In this document: in pieces, positions 41,301 to 53,604 of the stretch
Position numbering within the stretch: the first letter of the stretch is position 1
Layout: the number at the start of each line of letters is the position of its first letter
The notes under the pieces: generated by a model
The model's database searches: none
What the model saw: the letters and a program-made list of their open reading frames with translations, nothing else
What the model was told of the DNA's origin: nothing
Program-made: the position numbers and the translations under genes
Source of the DNA: Poecilobothrus nobilitatus
Taxonomy: Eukaryota; Arthropoda; Insecta; Diptera; Dolichopodidae
Direction of reading: 5' to 3'
Assembly: GCA_947095535.1 (NCBI GenBank)
Contig: OX352774.1
Span: 219,034,965 to 219,098,964, forward strand
Length of the DNA: 64,000 bases

Positions 41301-44300
41301 AATTTTCTGGAATTCTAACAAAAATTATGTCCCTTTTGTTTTTCGGACTCTTGGAATTTGATATAAATTTTTTATTTCAAATAATTTCTTGTGATCCCTT
41401 ACAAATTCGAATTAAGAAAGTTTGAATGTATATGAAAGTGAGAATTTACTAATATCGAATGTCCAATTAAATTCGTTTTTAGGTTTTTAGAATATAAATC
41501 AAATTAAAACAATTAAAGGTTTTCGTATAACAATTTTTTTTTTTTTTTTGGTTTTGTTTAAGATAAGGTGTAAAAAAGTTTCAATGTAGTGCTAAAATAT
41601 TTAACTTGGTTTAAAGTTAGTGGACAAAGAAAAGAAAAAAATGTTATATTGAACTTGAAAATTAAATTTTATTGTAAATAAGTTTATTTATTATTTCATA
41701 TTTTTCAAATTTGACTAAATATAAAAATGGAATTTTTTGTAATCACTTGTATAACTTGAATTAATAAAATATTTAAATATGTATTTTGGTTTTTTTATTT
41801 CTTTTAAAATTGACAATTCATAAATTTTTAAAAATGTGTATGTTTAACTATCAAATAAAAAAAAGTTTAGAAAGAAAATTTTTGTCGCTCTCTGTACTCT
41901 GTTATATAAAAATTTATAATAATAATAATTTTACCAGTTTGTAACTACTTGTTTATTTTCAAGATCATCCAATGTTATAAAAACACAAAATATTATGATT
42001 GGTAAATATGATTCATTTTTAGTATCTATTTAGTTATTATATTTTATTATTTTAATTATCACATTTAAAAACACATAAAATTGTGTTAATAATAAAAAAA
42101 AAAAAAATTTAAATATAATTTAATTATTTTTGAAAGAAATACTTTTAAAGTTTAACTTCTTTTTCCTTGATTTAGAATATATATAAGAATTGCATTTTAT
42201 AATGTTAAAGTGAGTAGTTTTTCTATTCCGTTTTCAAACAAAAACAAGTAAATGTAACAGTAAGTCGATGCAACCGACCTATTTATACCCTACATCTAAA
42301 AAATTCAAATTGAATTAAAAATCCATAAGTTATTTTAGTTACGTCTTTAATATAAGCTAAAAAAAATAAATGCTAATATAAGCTAAAAAAAATAAATTTC
42401 AGATTTCTATCTTTATTAAATTCGAAGATATGTTTGTTAGGTCTTGGGAAGTGTGTGAAGGCACCCAATTCATCCCAAATTTTAGAGACATTATCAGAAC
42501 AGGGTAGAATAATCTTATATCAAATTTCAAGTTTTTATATTTATTAATTTCGAAGATATGCTTGTTCGGTATTGGGAATTGTGTGGGAGATACCCGAACA
42601 ACCATTCCAATTCATCTGAAATTTTAGGCAAATCAGGGATTCAGGAAAGAACACCCTCGTATCAAATTTGCAGTTTCAATCTTTATTAATTTCGAAGATA
42701 TGCTTGTTCGGTTTTGGGAGTTGTATGCGAGGTAACCGACCAACCACTCCAATTCATCTCAAATTTTAGGCAAATCAGGGATTCAGAAAACAGCATCCTC
42801 GTATCAAATTTGAAGCTTTTATTAATTTCGAAGATATGTTTGTTCGGTTTTGGGAGTTGTATGGGAGGTACCCGAACCCATGGACCGATTTTGTTCAGAT
42901 TCATACTTAGCCTTTCTTTCGTAATTAGTAACCTACTATATAAATTTCATCAAGATAGCTTCACTAGTTTTTGAGTTATCGTGCGAACGGACGGACGGAC
43001 GGACGGACATCGCTAAATCGACTCAGGAGGTGATCCTAATTCAGAATATATATACATGTTCATATCTAACTCGCTTCCTTTTGGTGGTTACAAACACCAT
43101 ACTAAAGTTAATATACCCTATACTTAATGTGTAGGGTATAAAAAGGATATGGCTCCAACTTAAAATAATATCAAATGATGTTCGTAGATGAAATGAACTT
43201 GTTACCGCCATATACCTCTTTTAGGGTTTAAAGGATCAAAAGAAAAAGTCTTATTGAATGAAACGCATAAAGGATTCTTAATATGTCAGTACTATAACAT
43301 TTCAGGTGTATTTTGAGCTTAGAGTATATTATAAATCAAAAATTAAAAGATACATAATAATAAAGTTAAAGCATGCCATTTTTAAATAAATTAAAATTAT
43401 TTTTAAAATTGCATAAATGTATCTATACTTATTTAGGTACAAGGTAAATAATGGTATATATATACATTAATTTGTATTGAATTGAAAATCGATAATAACT
43501 ATATGTATTACAAAATATTTTTAACAAATTATTGAATAATATATAATTTAAAATTTATTATCATCATAAAAAATTTTTTTAAGTCTTTTTTAAGAATTAA
43601 ATAATTTTTAAGATATAACTATTAGATAAAAAAAAAACAAAATAAAAACGCGGAAAAAGCTAATTTTTTTTTTTTTTTTGTAATTATATAAATGAGGCAT
43701 TATACTTGGAAGAATTAATTAGGCGATTAAATTTATTAGAATTTTTTTTTTTTAATATGTAATTTAAAATGATATAATGATATAATAATTGAAAATATTT
43801 ATATGAACATTTTATAAAAAAAAGAAATATTTTTTTAATAATGTGCTAAACTGCTATACGAGTATTAATATAAATTAATATGTGAATAAAGAGTATATTC
43901 TATTAAGTTAGCATAATCTATAATTAGAATTTATTTTAATATATTATGCACTTTATTTTATGACCCTTTATTCTCTTTTTAAACTTTAACAAAAACATAA
44001 ATATAGCTTAAGTAATTTGTTATTAATTGTGGGTTTAACTATAGTTCATTATTACTATCTTGTTAAAAAAAATACATTATATTATGTATCTTTAAATTTA
44101 TTATTTTAACTAAAAATATAAATAGGTGGGTTATTATTTATAATATTGAAATGGTGTTACGAAATAAGTACGAAAAATTAAAAATGAAATAATTTCGATA
44201 AAATTAAATTTTTTTTTTCATATTTAATTTCTCGATCTTATTTCATTTTACAGTAAGTTTGAACACTTTGAAAAATTCGAACTTATTTAATTTAAATATT

Positions 44301-45078
44301 TCAAATTCTAAATTAGAGAAAATTTAATTGTTGAATTTTGAATTTATGGCTTTGAGTTTGTGGATTTTGGCTTTTGAATTTTTATTAATTTTAGAGGATT
44401 TCATGAGCAACGTTAAATTTTAAAATTTTCTTTCACTTTCATTCAATTTTAATTTTGTCGGATTTAGTAAACTTCAAAATATACTTTTTTTACTTTAAGA
44501 AAAAAATATTTTCAATTTAAGTGCAAGTATTTTCTTTTTAAATGCAAGGTTTCTTTATAATTAATTACATGAATTTTTATTTTATTTATAATTTATAACT
44601 AATGTTTGGTCTGATTGGTAGTGTATATTTAACGCCTGAAAAATGTTTTATGCGTATATTATATTTATATGGCTTGTAGAGTTGTAGTTGTAGCTTGTAC
44701 TTAAAATGAAATTACTTCCATTTAAAAAAAAAAAACCCCTTTTTACTCAAAATAGATATATTTTTTCATTAAGTAAAAATTTGATTTTAATACAACATTT
44801 GCATTAATAAATCGCTTAACGGTTAAATTAAGCTTCAGTTTCATTAATAATTATTTTCATTTAGCCGCTGATTGAACAGATTTTAGCCGCTAATTAATCA
44901 GATAATTAAAATGTATAATTTTATTCAAATTGAAAAAAAAAATTTTTTTTATAATTTAAATCTGAAATTAAATCTTACCTGTTACAATAAAAGAACCATC
45001 TGTTAAAGTTATAATAAATAGAAATAACAAAGATAAGAATATTAGTCCTTTCAACTCTTTCTTTGGTTCTGTATACAT
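26367..45078 (-). CDS. Membrane-anchored multicopper oxidase (laccase-like) with two N-terminal VWC-like modules
   Basis: An extracellular multicopper oxidase. Exons 45078-44979, 29514-29342, 29243-28888, 28811-28485, 28424-28282, 28187-26800 and 26759-26367 join in phase to 2880 nt (959 residues). Exon 1 is a signal peptide ([18 protein letters not shown]). Residues about 38-175 have two Cys modules with Trp and CCxxC spacing (ending TCCGKC and EDCCLYC), like VWC domains. Then come the insect laccase N-terminal CNREC and CHYKFVIEW. Copper ligands are complete: HWH (289, 291), HSH (333, 335), HPFHLH (798, 801, 803) and HCHIEFH with Cys876 and Met886. A long insert at about 411-520 holds RQKR|S (512-515), a furin-type site. 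The last 30 residues are hydrophobic, suggesting a GPI anchor or membrane helix. Substrate cannot be read from sequence; insect relatives oxidise phenols, ascorbate or iron. Weakest link: exon 1 across 15.5 kb, supported by phase and the signal peptide. Confidence 0.88.
30581..30617. repeat. Perfect 16-bp hairpin
   Basis: ATAACCTACATTAATT at 30581-30596 is followed, after a 5-nt loop, by its exact reverse complement at 30602-30617. It lies in the long oxidase intron. Confidence 0.85.
32704..33600 (-). mobile_element. Dispersed repeat copy with terminal hairpin and TCCG run
   Basis: It begins TTTTTATACCCG, with a perfect 8-bp stem (32710-32717 with 32729-32736) around an 11-nt loop. The sequence GTTTGTAACACC and a (TCCG)n run at about 32847-32868 follow. 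The outer 160 bp is homologous, in opposite orientation, to 42975-43145. The inner part (about 33000-33560) resembles 52640-53130. No protein is encoded, so it is probably a non-autonomous element or a composite of two. Confidence 0.7.
35758..36330. repeat. Low-complexity stretch with a 141-codon open frame, probably repeat-derived
   Basis: It starts ACCGGGTGTCGCAATTTAAAG and holds an open frame (35895-36320, plus) rich in Lys, Phe and Ser without any recognisable domain. The base composition does not differ from the surrounding intron. I read it as decayed repeat, not a gene. Confidence 0.35.
39225..39329. mobile_element. MITE-like inverted-repeat element, about 105 bp
   Basis: ACATGTTGTCAATTA at 39225-39239 and its exact reverse complement at 39315-39329 bound about 75 bp of A/T-rich DNA. 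Inner parts (AATTGGCAAC against GACAATATAATTG) are also loosely complementary. The size and structure fit a miniature inverted-repeat element; no target duplication is clear. Confidence 0.5.
42252..43145 (+). mobile_element. Non-coding dispersed element with 5' and 3' hairpins, internal tandem repeats and TCCG/CGGA run
   Basis: The left end has GTCGATGCAACCGAC (a 4-bp stem) and TATACCCTACA. The right end has (GGAC)n at about 42988-43009, AAATCGACTCAGGAGGTGATC, and a terminal hairpin TATACCCTA/TAGGGTATA (43112-43120 with 43132-43140, 11-nt loop), finishing GGGTATAAAAAGG. I recognise this end as closely resembling a repeat common in fly genomes, but I cannot name the family with certainty. It encodes no protein. 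Confidence 0.75.
42395..42900. repeat. Four tandem units of about 128-142 bp
   Basis: The motif TTCGAAGATATG recurs with its C at 42423, 42551, 42693 and 42829. Each is followed by TTGTT(C/A)GG..TTGGGA and, in later units, CCAATTCATC..AAATTTTAGGCAAATCAGGGATTCAG. The units diverge, with the third and fourth most alike. The array is internal to the element at 42252-43145. Confidence 0.85.
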
Positions 45079-45148
45079 TCTGATATTGAGTTTGTATTTA
45101 TTATTGGTTTCATAAATAGCTGATGTGTGTTTTAATATTTAGAAGAGT
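44979..45148 (-). other. First coding exon of the multicopper oxidase (5' UTR plus signal peptide)
   Basis: Minus strand: an acceptor TTTAATTTACAG ends at 45149, so exon sequence starts at 45148. Seventy bases of 5' UTR precede ATG at 45078, and the frame runs [12 protein letters not shown] then a strongly hydrophobic stretch to a G|GTAAGA donor at 44978. The phase (one base over) fits the acceptor at 29515 exactly, giving Glu at the join. The 5' acceptor implies at least one non-coding exon farther upstream, at higher coordinates. Confidence 0.72.
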
Positions 45149-45644
45149 CTGTAAATTAAAATTTTAGATTAATATATATATATATGTATTATATATATAT
45201 GTATATATATAATATAATTGTAACATAACTTATTATGAAAATAAAAATCATTTAGATCGTATATCTGTTAATTATATCAATAGTTTGATATAATATTCAA
45301 AAATTTAACTATAGTTATAATGTTTATATATCTGTATATATATATATGTAAATGTATAATTGCGGGCTGTGAAAGATGATGAAGGAAAGCGATAATATCG
45401 AAGAGGTTGATATAAACAAAGTATTGTTCTAGAATTGTATGTCTATTTTTAAAAGTTTTCGGGACAACTTCTTAATTCATAAAATTGTGTACATTTATAA
45501 ATTTTGAAAGTTTAAAATTATTGATGTTCTGTGATTCTAATATTTATTTATTTTGGTTTCCCCACCATGTACAATTTGAAAAGTAGTTGCGGCATGCTTC
45601 AATATTTAATTATACATACTATTATAATTTTATATAATATTTTG

Positions 45645-45735
45645 ACCCGGCCAGAGTTTGAATCCGGGACCTCTCGTCTGAAAAACAGGCAATTTACACA
45701 CTGCGCTATTAATCAGATCTGATTCTAATAGAATA
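45645..45735 (-). mobile_element. tRNA-derived SINE-like fragment (family 2)
   Basis: On the minus strand: AATAGCGCAGTGTG (A-box-like), then GAGGTCCCGGATTCAAACTC (B-box-like), then CTGGCCGGGTCAAAATATT and an A/T tail. It shares the B-box and tail with copies near 50750, 53620 and 54840. The cloverleaf is not intact, so it is not a tRNA gene. Confidence 0.6.
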
Positions 45736-48048
45736 CTTTTTTTTCAATAACTGTAATTTTGGTATTTGCAAACCCTTTGGATTCCAAAAAGCTTTTATGC
45801 TTATTTGGCATTTTTTTTCCTTTTTTTACTTTTAAAATCGAACTTCCTGTAAACATAACTCTCTAATATCGCTAAACATATAATAAAATAGTAAATTATA
45901 CGAATTATTTCCGGCATGGTAATTAAAAAAAAAAAAAAATTTATTGAAATGAAATTGAAAGAAATAGTTTTCGTAAATTATCATTTTTCATTTATTAGAG
46001 TTAGAGTATCTTAATTTTAGGTATACACCAAGTACCCAATATATATTATGTATAAACGTGTAGTAAAAGATAAAACTTGTAAATACAATTACAGTTTATT
46101 GCGTATATCGCATGTATATCATTATCGCATAATGTCGAAAATTTTTACCGTTTGTGAGAATGATATTTTTATTAAAATATTACAAATATATGCACATGAA
46201 TCGAATTTTCATTAGTTTTTTTTTGTTTAATAATATGAAGATGGTATCTAATCCTAATCTAATCTCCAATATCTCATTTTAATATTTCACTTCTTTTCTA
46301 AAAAGTACAATTAATGTATAGTACAATATAAAGGTTTCTATAACATATTTATTATTATTGTTTTGTTATTTGTTTTGTTAAAAGACTCAGTATTAAATGA
46401 TACACACACATATATTGGACTCATTATTTCCCCCCAACACCGTTTTAAGTGACTTGCGTAGATTCTTACTAACCTTCATATAAAAAAAAAGAAAATAAAT
46501 AAATTGAAGTAATATAATACTAAACATATGTATATTAAATTATAATTAAACATAAATTATAGGTATTTAAACATTCTCAAAAAAAAACAAAAAATACTTT
46601 TTTTAACACTTTATTAAATTATCTATTCTTTAAATTTAAATATCATGATAAATAGTAAAGATAATTAAATAGGTGTTTGAAGTTTAACAACTTCTTGAAT
46701 TTCTGCAATGTAATTGCTATAATCGTAAAATTACACTATAAATATATATATTTTTTTTCATATATTGTTTTTATGATTATCATTTAACTAAAGGCGGCAA
46801 TCATTATAAAATAATTATTAATATTGTGAAAAAAAACCTTATTATTATATACATACATGCATACATAGTATGTATGTGTAAAATATAGTGGTATTAATTA
46901 TAAATGATATTTGTGATAAGTACGGATAAATTTTAATGAAAACTTTTATTTCCCATTTATAAGTAAAAAAGAAAAAAACAAATCAGGATCAAGGTAGATG
47001 AGCATGAGACTCACATACACATATGTGTATGTATTTGAAGCATTTTGCAAACATTTTGTCGTATAAAACAACAAAAAAAAAGAAAAGAAAAAAAAAACAA
47101 AATTCTGTTAAGCTTTTGCAGATATAAAAAAAAAACAAAAATTTTTTTTTTTTTTGGTAATTGTTTTTTCAGTTAATTACAATGTGTTAACCTTGTTGAA
47201 TACAATAAAGGTTGAATGCACATTAAATAACTATTTTCCAGAATTTTAACTTTTTGTTTTTTTTTTTTGATATTTATTTTATCATTCATAACTACATACC
47301 TACATTCATATCTGAATATAATGTAATTATTATTTTAAGAAGAATTCAAGTAGTAATAAAAAAAAAAAACAAAATTAAATTCCGGTTTCAAATGGTGATT
47401 GTTAACATGTTGGACAAAAATAGTTGATGATGCAGGTTTGTTTTAATGAGTACAGAGTAAAAAAAAAAAAAAAAAAGACAAAAAATTGTAATTGTTGCCT
47501 TCTGTAAGATATAAGAATTAAATATGTATTTGTTTAAAATAAAATATTTTTAAGAATTAATATTTTTATTTCGAATTTGTTTAATTTATTTTTATATTTT
47601 TATTTCGAATTTGTTTTTTAAGATTTTCGAAATTAATCAACTCGTAAATAATTAAATTGTACAATATGCAATCAAATTATTACAGTATATTAATGTTATA
47701 ATAGCATAATGCCGGTATATGTTAGGGTTCAAATGACTATTTAAAAAACTGTTAGAATAAGAAAGTAGCTATCATCTGTTGTACTTATAACTACGTTGTC
47801 ATTTAATTTTTTTTTTTTTAATGCATTTTTTCGATATATGATAAACTAAAGATATATGATATAAACTTCAATTCAAAATGCTTAAATTGGTTCTAACTAA
47901 TAATAATTTATCAGATTTATTATATTAGATAATTGTTTAAAAATAACCATATCTAGGTTATTGTATGTATACATATTTGTAGTTAGTTATATTTTGTATA
48001 ATTTATTAGGTATGTAAAAGTATAAGTAAATATGGAAACTTAATGTTT

Positions 48049-48168
48049 TGGCTCTATCCCACTTACGAAATTTACAGCCACGCCTGACCAGGAAAGGCTG
48101 TGTAATTTCCTGTCCACATTTATGTGGCAGAGAAATGCATTAAAAAATGCATTAAAAAAAAAAAAAAT
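48049..48168 (+). mobile_element. SINE family 1, 5'-truncated copy
   Basis: It holds the body (TTTACAGCCACGCCTGACC, GAAAGGCTGTGTAATTTCCT, ACATTTATGTGGCAGAG), then AAATGCATTAAAAA written twice and a poly(A) tail. It is homologous to the complementary strand of 60730-60830. The tRNA-like head is missing. Confidence 0.8.
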
Positions 48169-48621
48169 CTTTCTAAAACTCAGAGATTTTATACCATTAG
48201 GTTGTATTTCAATAATAACGAGATGTATATAAATAATTCTAGGCTTTTTTTTGAAAATATGGTTAATTAATACAGAGCAAATAAAAAAAAAAAAAATTGA
48301 TTGAATACTACAAGGCATTATACCCAAAACAGTTTCAAGAAATATCTCATTTAACTTATATAGAACTCACCAAGATTATATTATAAAAGTCATAATTATA
48401 AGAACTATCTAGATATCTTAAAAAAATATATTCTTGATATGTACATACATATATACATTTAATGAAATAATATAAAGAAACAAATATGGTAAGGGATAAG
48501 TATAGGGGTAAGAAGTAAGGTTTTAACAATAAATCCATTTGCATAGGAAAGGTACTAAATGAGTATTAAATTTTAAGAATCAATAAATTTTCGTACAAAA
48601 TAATATATACTATATCCTTAA

Positions 48622-48650
48622 CTATACTATACTATACTATATACTATCCT
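48622..48650. repeat. ACTAT pentanucleotide microsatellite
   Basis: Several tandem copies of ACTAT with flanking variants. Confidence 0.7.
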
Positions 48651-50744
48651 TAATACTTATATATATATATATATTTAAATATTCTAGTACTACATTATTC
48701 TTAATAATTTCCTAAAATGTTTTATTAAAAAAAAAAAAATGCAAGATCGTAATAACAAAAATTTGATACCTTTTTTTCATAATGTAATGAAAGAAAAAAT
48801 GCGTCTGAATATCATGTACAAGTAACATAAAAAAAAAAAAAAAAAAAACAAAAAAAAAAAAAAAAAACATAATATCAGATAATATTATAATCTTTATGGA
48901 TATACAAAATAAATGCTTTTAAGCTGTTGAAAGCTATATTGATAATTTTAATTGATGTTATTTAAATCATAAAATACCTATACATACATACATATATATA
49001 ATACTAAATAAAATTGATAAAATTTTTTAAAAATATGTTAACTCATAGACGTGGAAATGATTTGAAGCTTTTTGTTTTTTTTTTTTGAAAATTTTATGTT
49101 AAAAATTACGGATGTTTATGATTAACCCCTTTAGGTTAGAAATATTCTTTAAGCACGTCATATTTTTCAATGGTTCTTTTTTGTTTTTTTTTTTTTTGTG
49201 TTAATGTTACGCATTTTATTATTGAAAACTGTAAATTATTATTATATTTAAATTATTAAAAATATTTTATATAAATGTAACTTTATTATTAAAATATAAG
49301 TAGTATGTAGTTATTATGTAAAAAAAAAAAAAAAAAACTAACCATGAATTAATAATTTTTAGAAGTTTAAATATATCTACTATAATTATTTATTATTTCT
49401 TTTAATTGAAAATTTGAAGATTTATATGAGTTCATCCTTGATTTTGATGAAGTATTTCATAGAAGGTTGTATCATTTTTTTTTTTTTTTGTTGTCATTTG
49501 GTTAATTATACGTTCATAAAATACAATTTTAATTTTTATATTCTTTAAAAAAAAAAAACATTTTATAGAATGTGTAATCACAGGTAATAAATGAGTAAAT
49601 TAGTTTTTTGAAAAAAAAAAAAAAAACAAAAAATAAAAAAAAAAAAACAAAAAATAAAGTATAATATATTTTGTTATGACGAAAATAAGATTTTTTAAGA
49701 AGCTTCTTATTATCATTTTCATTTTGTAATTTTAATAACTAATATAATACATAAGTAGGTACATACCTATATAAAAGCAGATACAGTTAACTATTTATAA
49801 ATGTAAATGGAATTTTTATATTGTTAATTAATAGGAAAAGAGATAATGTTTGTTTACGCAGAATCTAATTATCTAAACTAAGAAATTCAGTTATATGTAA
49901 GCAATAATATGTAGTACGTAACGTATACATGTAAAAAGAAACTTTATTTTTTTAACAGCTTTAAAATCGTTTTTTTTTTAAATAAAATACATGACGTGGA
50001 TAAAAAAATTATAAAAAACATTATAAAAAAAAAAATTGATCGTAAACAAAGCATAATTTGGATTAAAATTTTCTTTTGCAATTTTTTAATTTTTTTTTTA
50101 TATTTTATTTATTTTTTTAAGCTATGGTTCATTTAGGAATTTCGAAAAAGATCATGTTATTTATCACGTAAACAATACTTTAGATTTAAACTTGCTTGAT
50201 TTTATTTTAAATATAAATAAACATATATGTATGTTATATATGTATATAGTATTATAACATAAATATATAAAGTTATAATAATAATCCTCAACCACATGAA
50301 ATTATAAAATTTAATTGTATTTTTGTATTTATTAAAAACAAAAAATAAACAGAGTAAAGATTTCAAAATGTCAAGACATCTATACATAATATGCATATAC
50401 ATACATATGTACCTATATAAATTATTTAAGTTTTATATTTATGCATAATTATATTATATTAATTTAATATTTTTTTTTATTGTGCAAGTAAATATTGTTG
50501 AAAAAATGTCTTTGTTTTTCTTTATTAAGATTAATAAAAATAAATTACTATGGTAAGTTGTGATTATAAACTAAAAACTATATAAGGACCAAAAAGGATC
50601 TGAATGAAAAAATAGATGACTTTATCTATAAAAATGCGGTTAAAAGTTATTTCTTAGTTGAGAAATTTGTCTTTATTGTGCAGTTAGAATTAGTGTGATC
50701 ATTGTTAATCTTTAAGAATAGAATAAATTTTATTTAAATGGATA

Positions 50745-50835
50745 AACCTTACTAATGACGTAATGGTTAAATCGTCGATATTGCAATCGAAAAGTCTATG
50801 GTTCAAACACCTCTCAGGCCATATTTTATCTAATA
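50745..50835 (+). mobile_element. tRNA-derived SINE-like fragment (family 2)
   Basis: GACGTAATGGTTAAAT (A-box-like), CGATATTGCAATCG (anticodon-arm-like stem), GGTTCAAAC (B-box) and CCTCTCAGGCCA, followed by an A/T-rich tail containing ATAATTTATAT repeats. Confidence 0.6.
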
Positions 50836-52525
50836 TTAGTAATTTATATTGTAATAGTTTATAATAATTTATATCATAATAATTAATATCGTAATATATA
50901 AAATAAATAAAAAATAACTAATTTTTGTAATAGATAATAGATGTCTCACAAATAGAATATATGTGTTTCAATCAACGTATATTCAATCAACGTGTGTAAT
51001 CAATGGTTTAGCGAAAATATTGTTTAAAAACAAAATGAAAGCTTATAGTCAAATATGAATATTAAGCCACTTAGGTCTTAGTGGATGAACTATGCTTCTT
51101 GTAAGAGTGAAACGGACAAAACACATTTTTTAAAGACATTAACGGAATATGAATAATAAAAATAATACTTATTGAAGGAACATTTACTTTTTTTGACAAA
51201 TAAAATTGTCAACAATTCAATTTATAGAGAATTCAATTTATTGTATCAGAAATACTTCCACAAATTATTGTATATAGTACTTCTGATGCATTATCATTGT
51301 TACTATAGCTTTAAAATCAGCGTATTGACATAGAAAAAATTCCACTGATCTAATCATCTCTAAAATAATTAGTAAAAGTTTTTTTTTCTAAAAACAAAAA
51401 CAAAACATCTTTTTTAATTAGATGCATATTTATATGTATACTACCTTTGATACTATCAACTATGTATTTACTATTTTGATAACTATATATTGAACAATAT
51501 GTTACAAATGTAATCTTAATCACTTTTAAGATGCGAAACTAAAAAATAGCACGTGTTGAAAAATAAAAAATACAAACGTGTTAAAAAAATTTTTTTTTTT
51601 TTTCATTTAAAAATATTACGTTGAATTAAAAGAGTTGAAAATTTATTTCTTTTGTTTGACAAAATTTTAAATAAATTAATAAACAAAAGTCATTATCAAA
51701 ACAATAAGTTTCATCATTATACCACATTATTACACTATATATATAGATACAATAATATATTATATACTTAATATTAAATGCAGATATACAATTATACACA
51801 TTTTAAATTTTAATCTAAAACAATATACAAATTAGCTTGTTATTGTAAAGATAAAAAAAAAATATATGTAAAATATATTTCTTTTTCTCTATAGTCATGT
51901 ATAAGCTTTAATTAAGTTAAAATGTACCTATGATAATTTTGATATCATAAAGATAAAAGAAAAAAAAATAAAAATTTAATTTTTAGTTTCCGCGGTAACA
52001 AAATATTAGTTACTTTTTTTGTTTAAATTATTACATAATTTCCAAAAACAAAAAAAAAAAAAAATAGAAATTAATTGTAAATATTTGGGTTAAAAAATTG
52101 GATTACAATTACAAATATTGTTGTCCTGAATTAATTATGAATGAAATAAACTTTAAATACTATTTGAAATATTGTAAATTTTAATTTAAGATGATTTTCT
52201 AAAGGTTTCACACTAATACTTAATACTCATAAATATCCAAATCGCTCAGATCGGATTAGATAACATTTTTATTGTTGTTTTTCCTAAAGTAAATTAAGCT
52301 CGTGTTTCCAAAAAAAAAAGAAAATAAATTGATATTATATTTTTCTGAAATATTCTATAGAGATCATTTTATTATTTATTATACTTATATTTGTCACTTA
52401 TTTTTATCACAATACAAATTTGGGTCTGGTGGGAAAGGTCGTTTTCCAAAAACCCGTCAAAACAAAATCCCGTTTTTTTTTAAATTTATTATGAAGCTTT
52501 TTTTGTTTGTATGAATTTGTTCTTT

Positions 52526-53344
52526 TTTAGCACATTTCCAAAAAAATGTGCTTATTAGTTTCACTCTGCCCGTCCGTCCGTCCGTCTGTTTACAAAACTT
52601 CTACAGCGTTAAAGATAGAGAAAAAAAATTTTAACCATAGGTAGGTCTCATAAAAAAAATAATTTTGTGGAACAACTTTTTCATGTAGCCCCCCCCCGCA
52701 TTTCGGAGCTACAGCCCCTTAAACTTTGAAAAAGCCCTATTTTTAAATGCATATATCTTATGTTCTGCTTAAGATTTTTTCAATCTGACAGGTATTCGAC
52801 AGGTATTTCTTTTATCTTTGTAAATTAATATCAAAATTATACAATTTTTTTTAAATTTACTATTTAAATTTACCGTTATGTGAAAACCACATTTTGCATG
52901 AAATTTCTTTTTTCATAACTCCGGCACGCCTTTAGATAGGAACCTGAATTTTTGAGACAAGAAAGAACTTTTAGAATTAGTATAAATTTCCTCAGAAAAT
53001 TTTTTGGTAAAACCCCCTATTTAAGAGTTATTACGCCTCAAAAATTGAAAATTTGTTATTTTTAGACACCTGTAACTTAGGCACCTGTACAAATTTTTCT
53101 TCGGCAAGACATGAAAATTAAACCTTCAATAATATATTTTTACGTGTGTAAACGGCTTTTCTTAGTTATATAGGATTCCGGACTTATAGCCCCTCAAAAT
53201 TTCAAAAATGTCCTATTTTCACATTTTTTCTTATTACATGAAATTTTCAAATTTTTGTGTAAGTCACACTTCTAAACAGTTTGTATTGAGTTTTGGAAAT
53301 GTGCGCTTTTAAAAACCGTTGGTTTACATTCTACCTTGTTTTAA
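52526..53344 (+). repeat. Left arm of a large foldback (inverted) repeat
   Basis: It begins TTTTAGCACATTTCC, contains GTTTCACTCTGCCCGTCCG and TTTCGGAGCTACAGCCC, and ends CCGTTGGTTTACATTC..CCTTGTTTT. The reverse complement of most of this is at 55060-55664. Confidence 0.8.
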
Positions 53345-53604
53345 TTAACAAAGTATTTAAAATAGTATGGGAACTGCCGTCTCCAAATCCCCGCTAAATA
53401 TATTATTAAAACTCTGATTTTTTAACCAACTCTAAAATTCCGTCCGAATTAATTTTGTTTAGGTACATAAATATTTCAAAAATATTTATTTGTTCTTTTT
53501 TCTATAGAAAATACATAATAATAATAAAATACCATATGTAGCTATTAAATAAAAAAAAAATATTTGCGATTTACTTATCATCTTTCCCTGATGTAATTAA
53601 AAAT

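Larger units (their letters stand above)
29515..44978 (-). other. Giant intron of the multicopper oxidase gene
   Basis: About 15.5 kb between the signal-peptide exon and the first VWC exon. No nested coding exon was found on either strand; it contains the repeats, hairpins and tandem arrays listed separately. Confidence 0.65.

Noticed and set aside
42399..42974. Open frames of 68-86 codons on both strands
   Set aside because: They repeat the same phrase in each unit and arise from the tandem units of a non-coding element.
50745..50835. Functional tRNA gene
   Set aside because: A- and B-box-like motifs are present, but acceptor and T stems do not pair; the same is true of the copies at 45645, 60480, 60713 and 63239. 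They are SINE heads.
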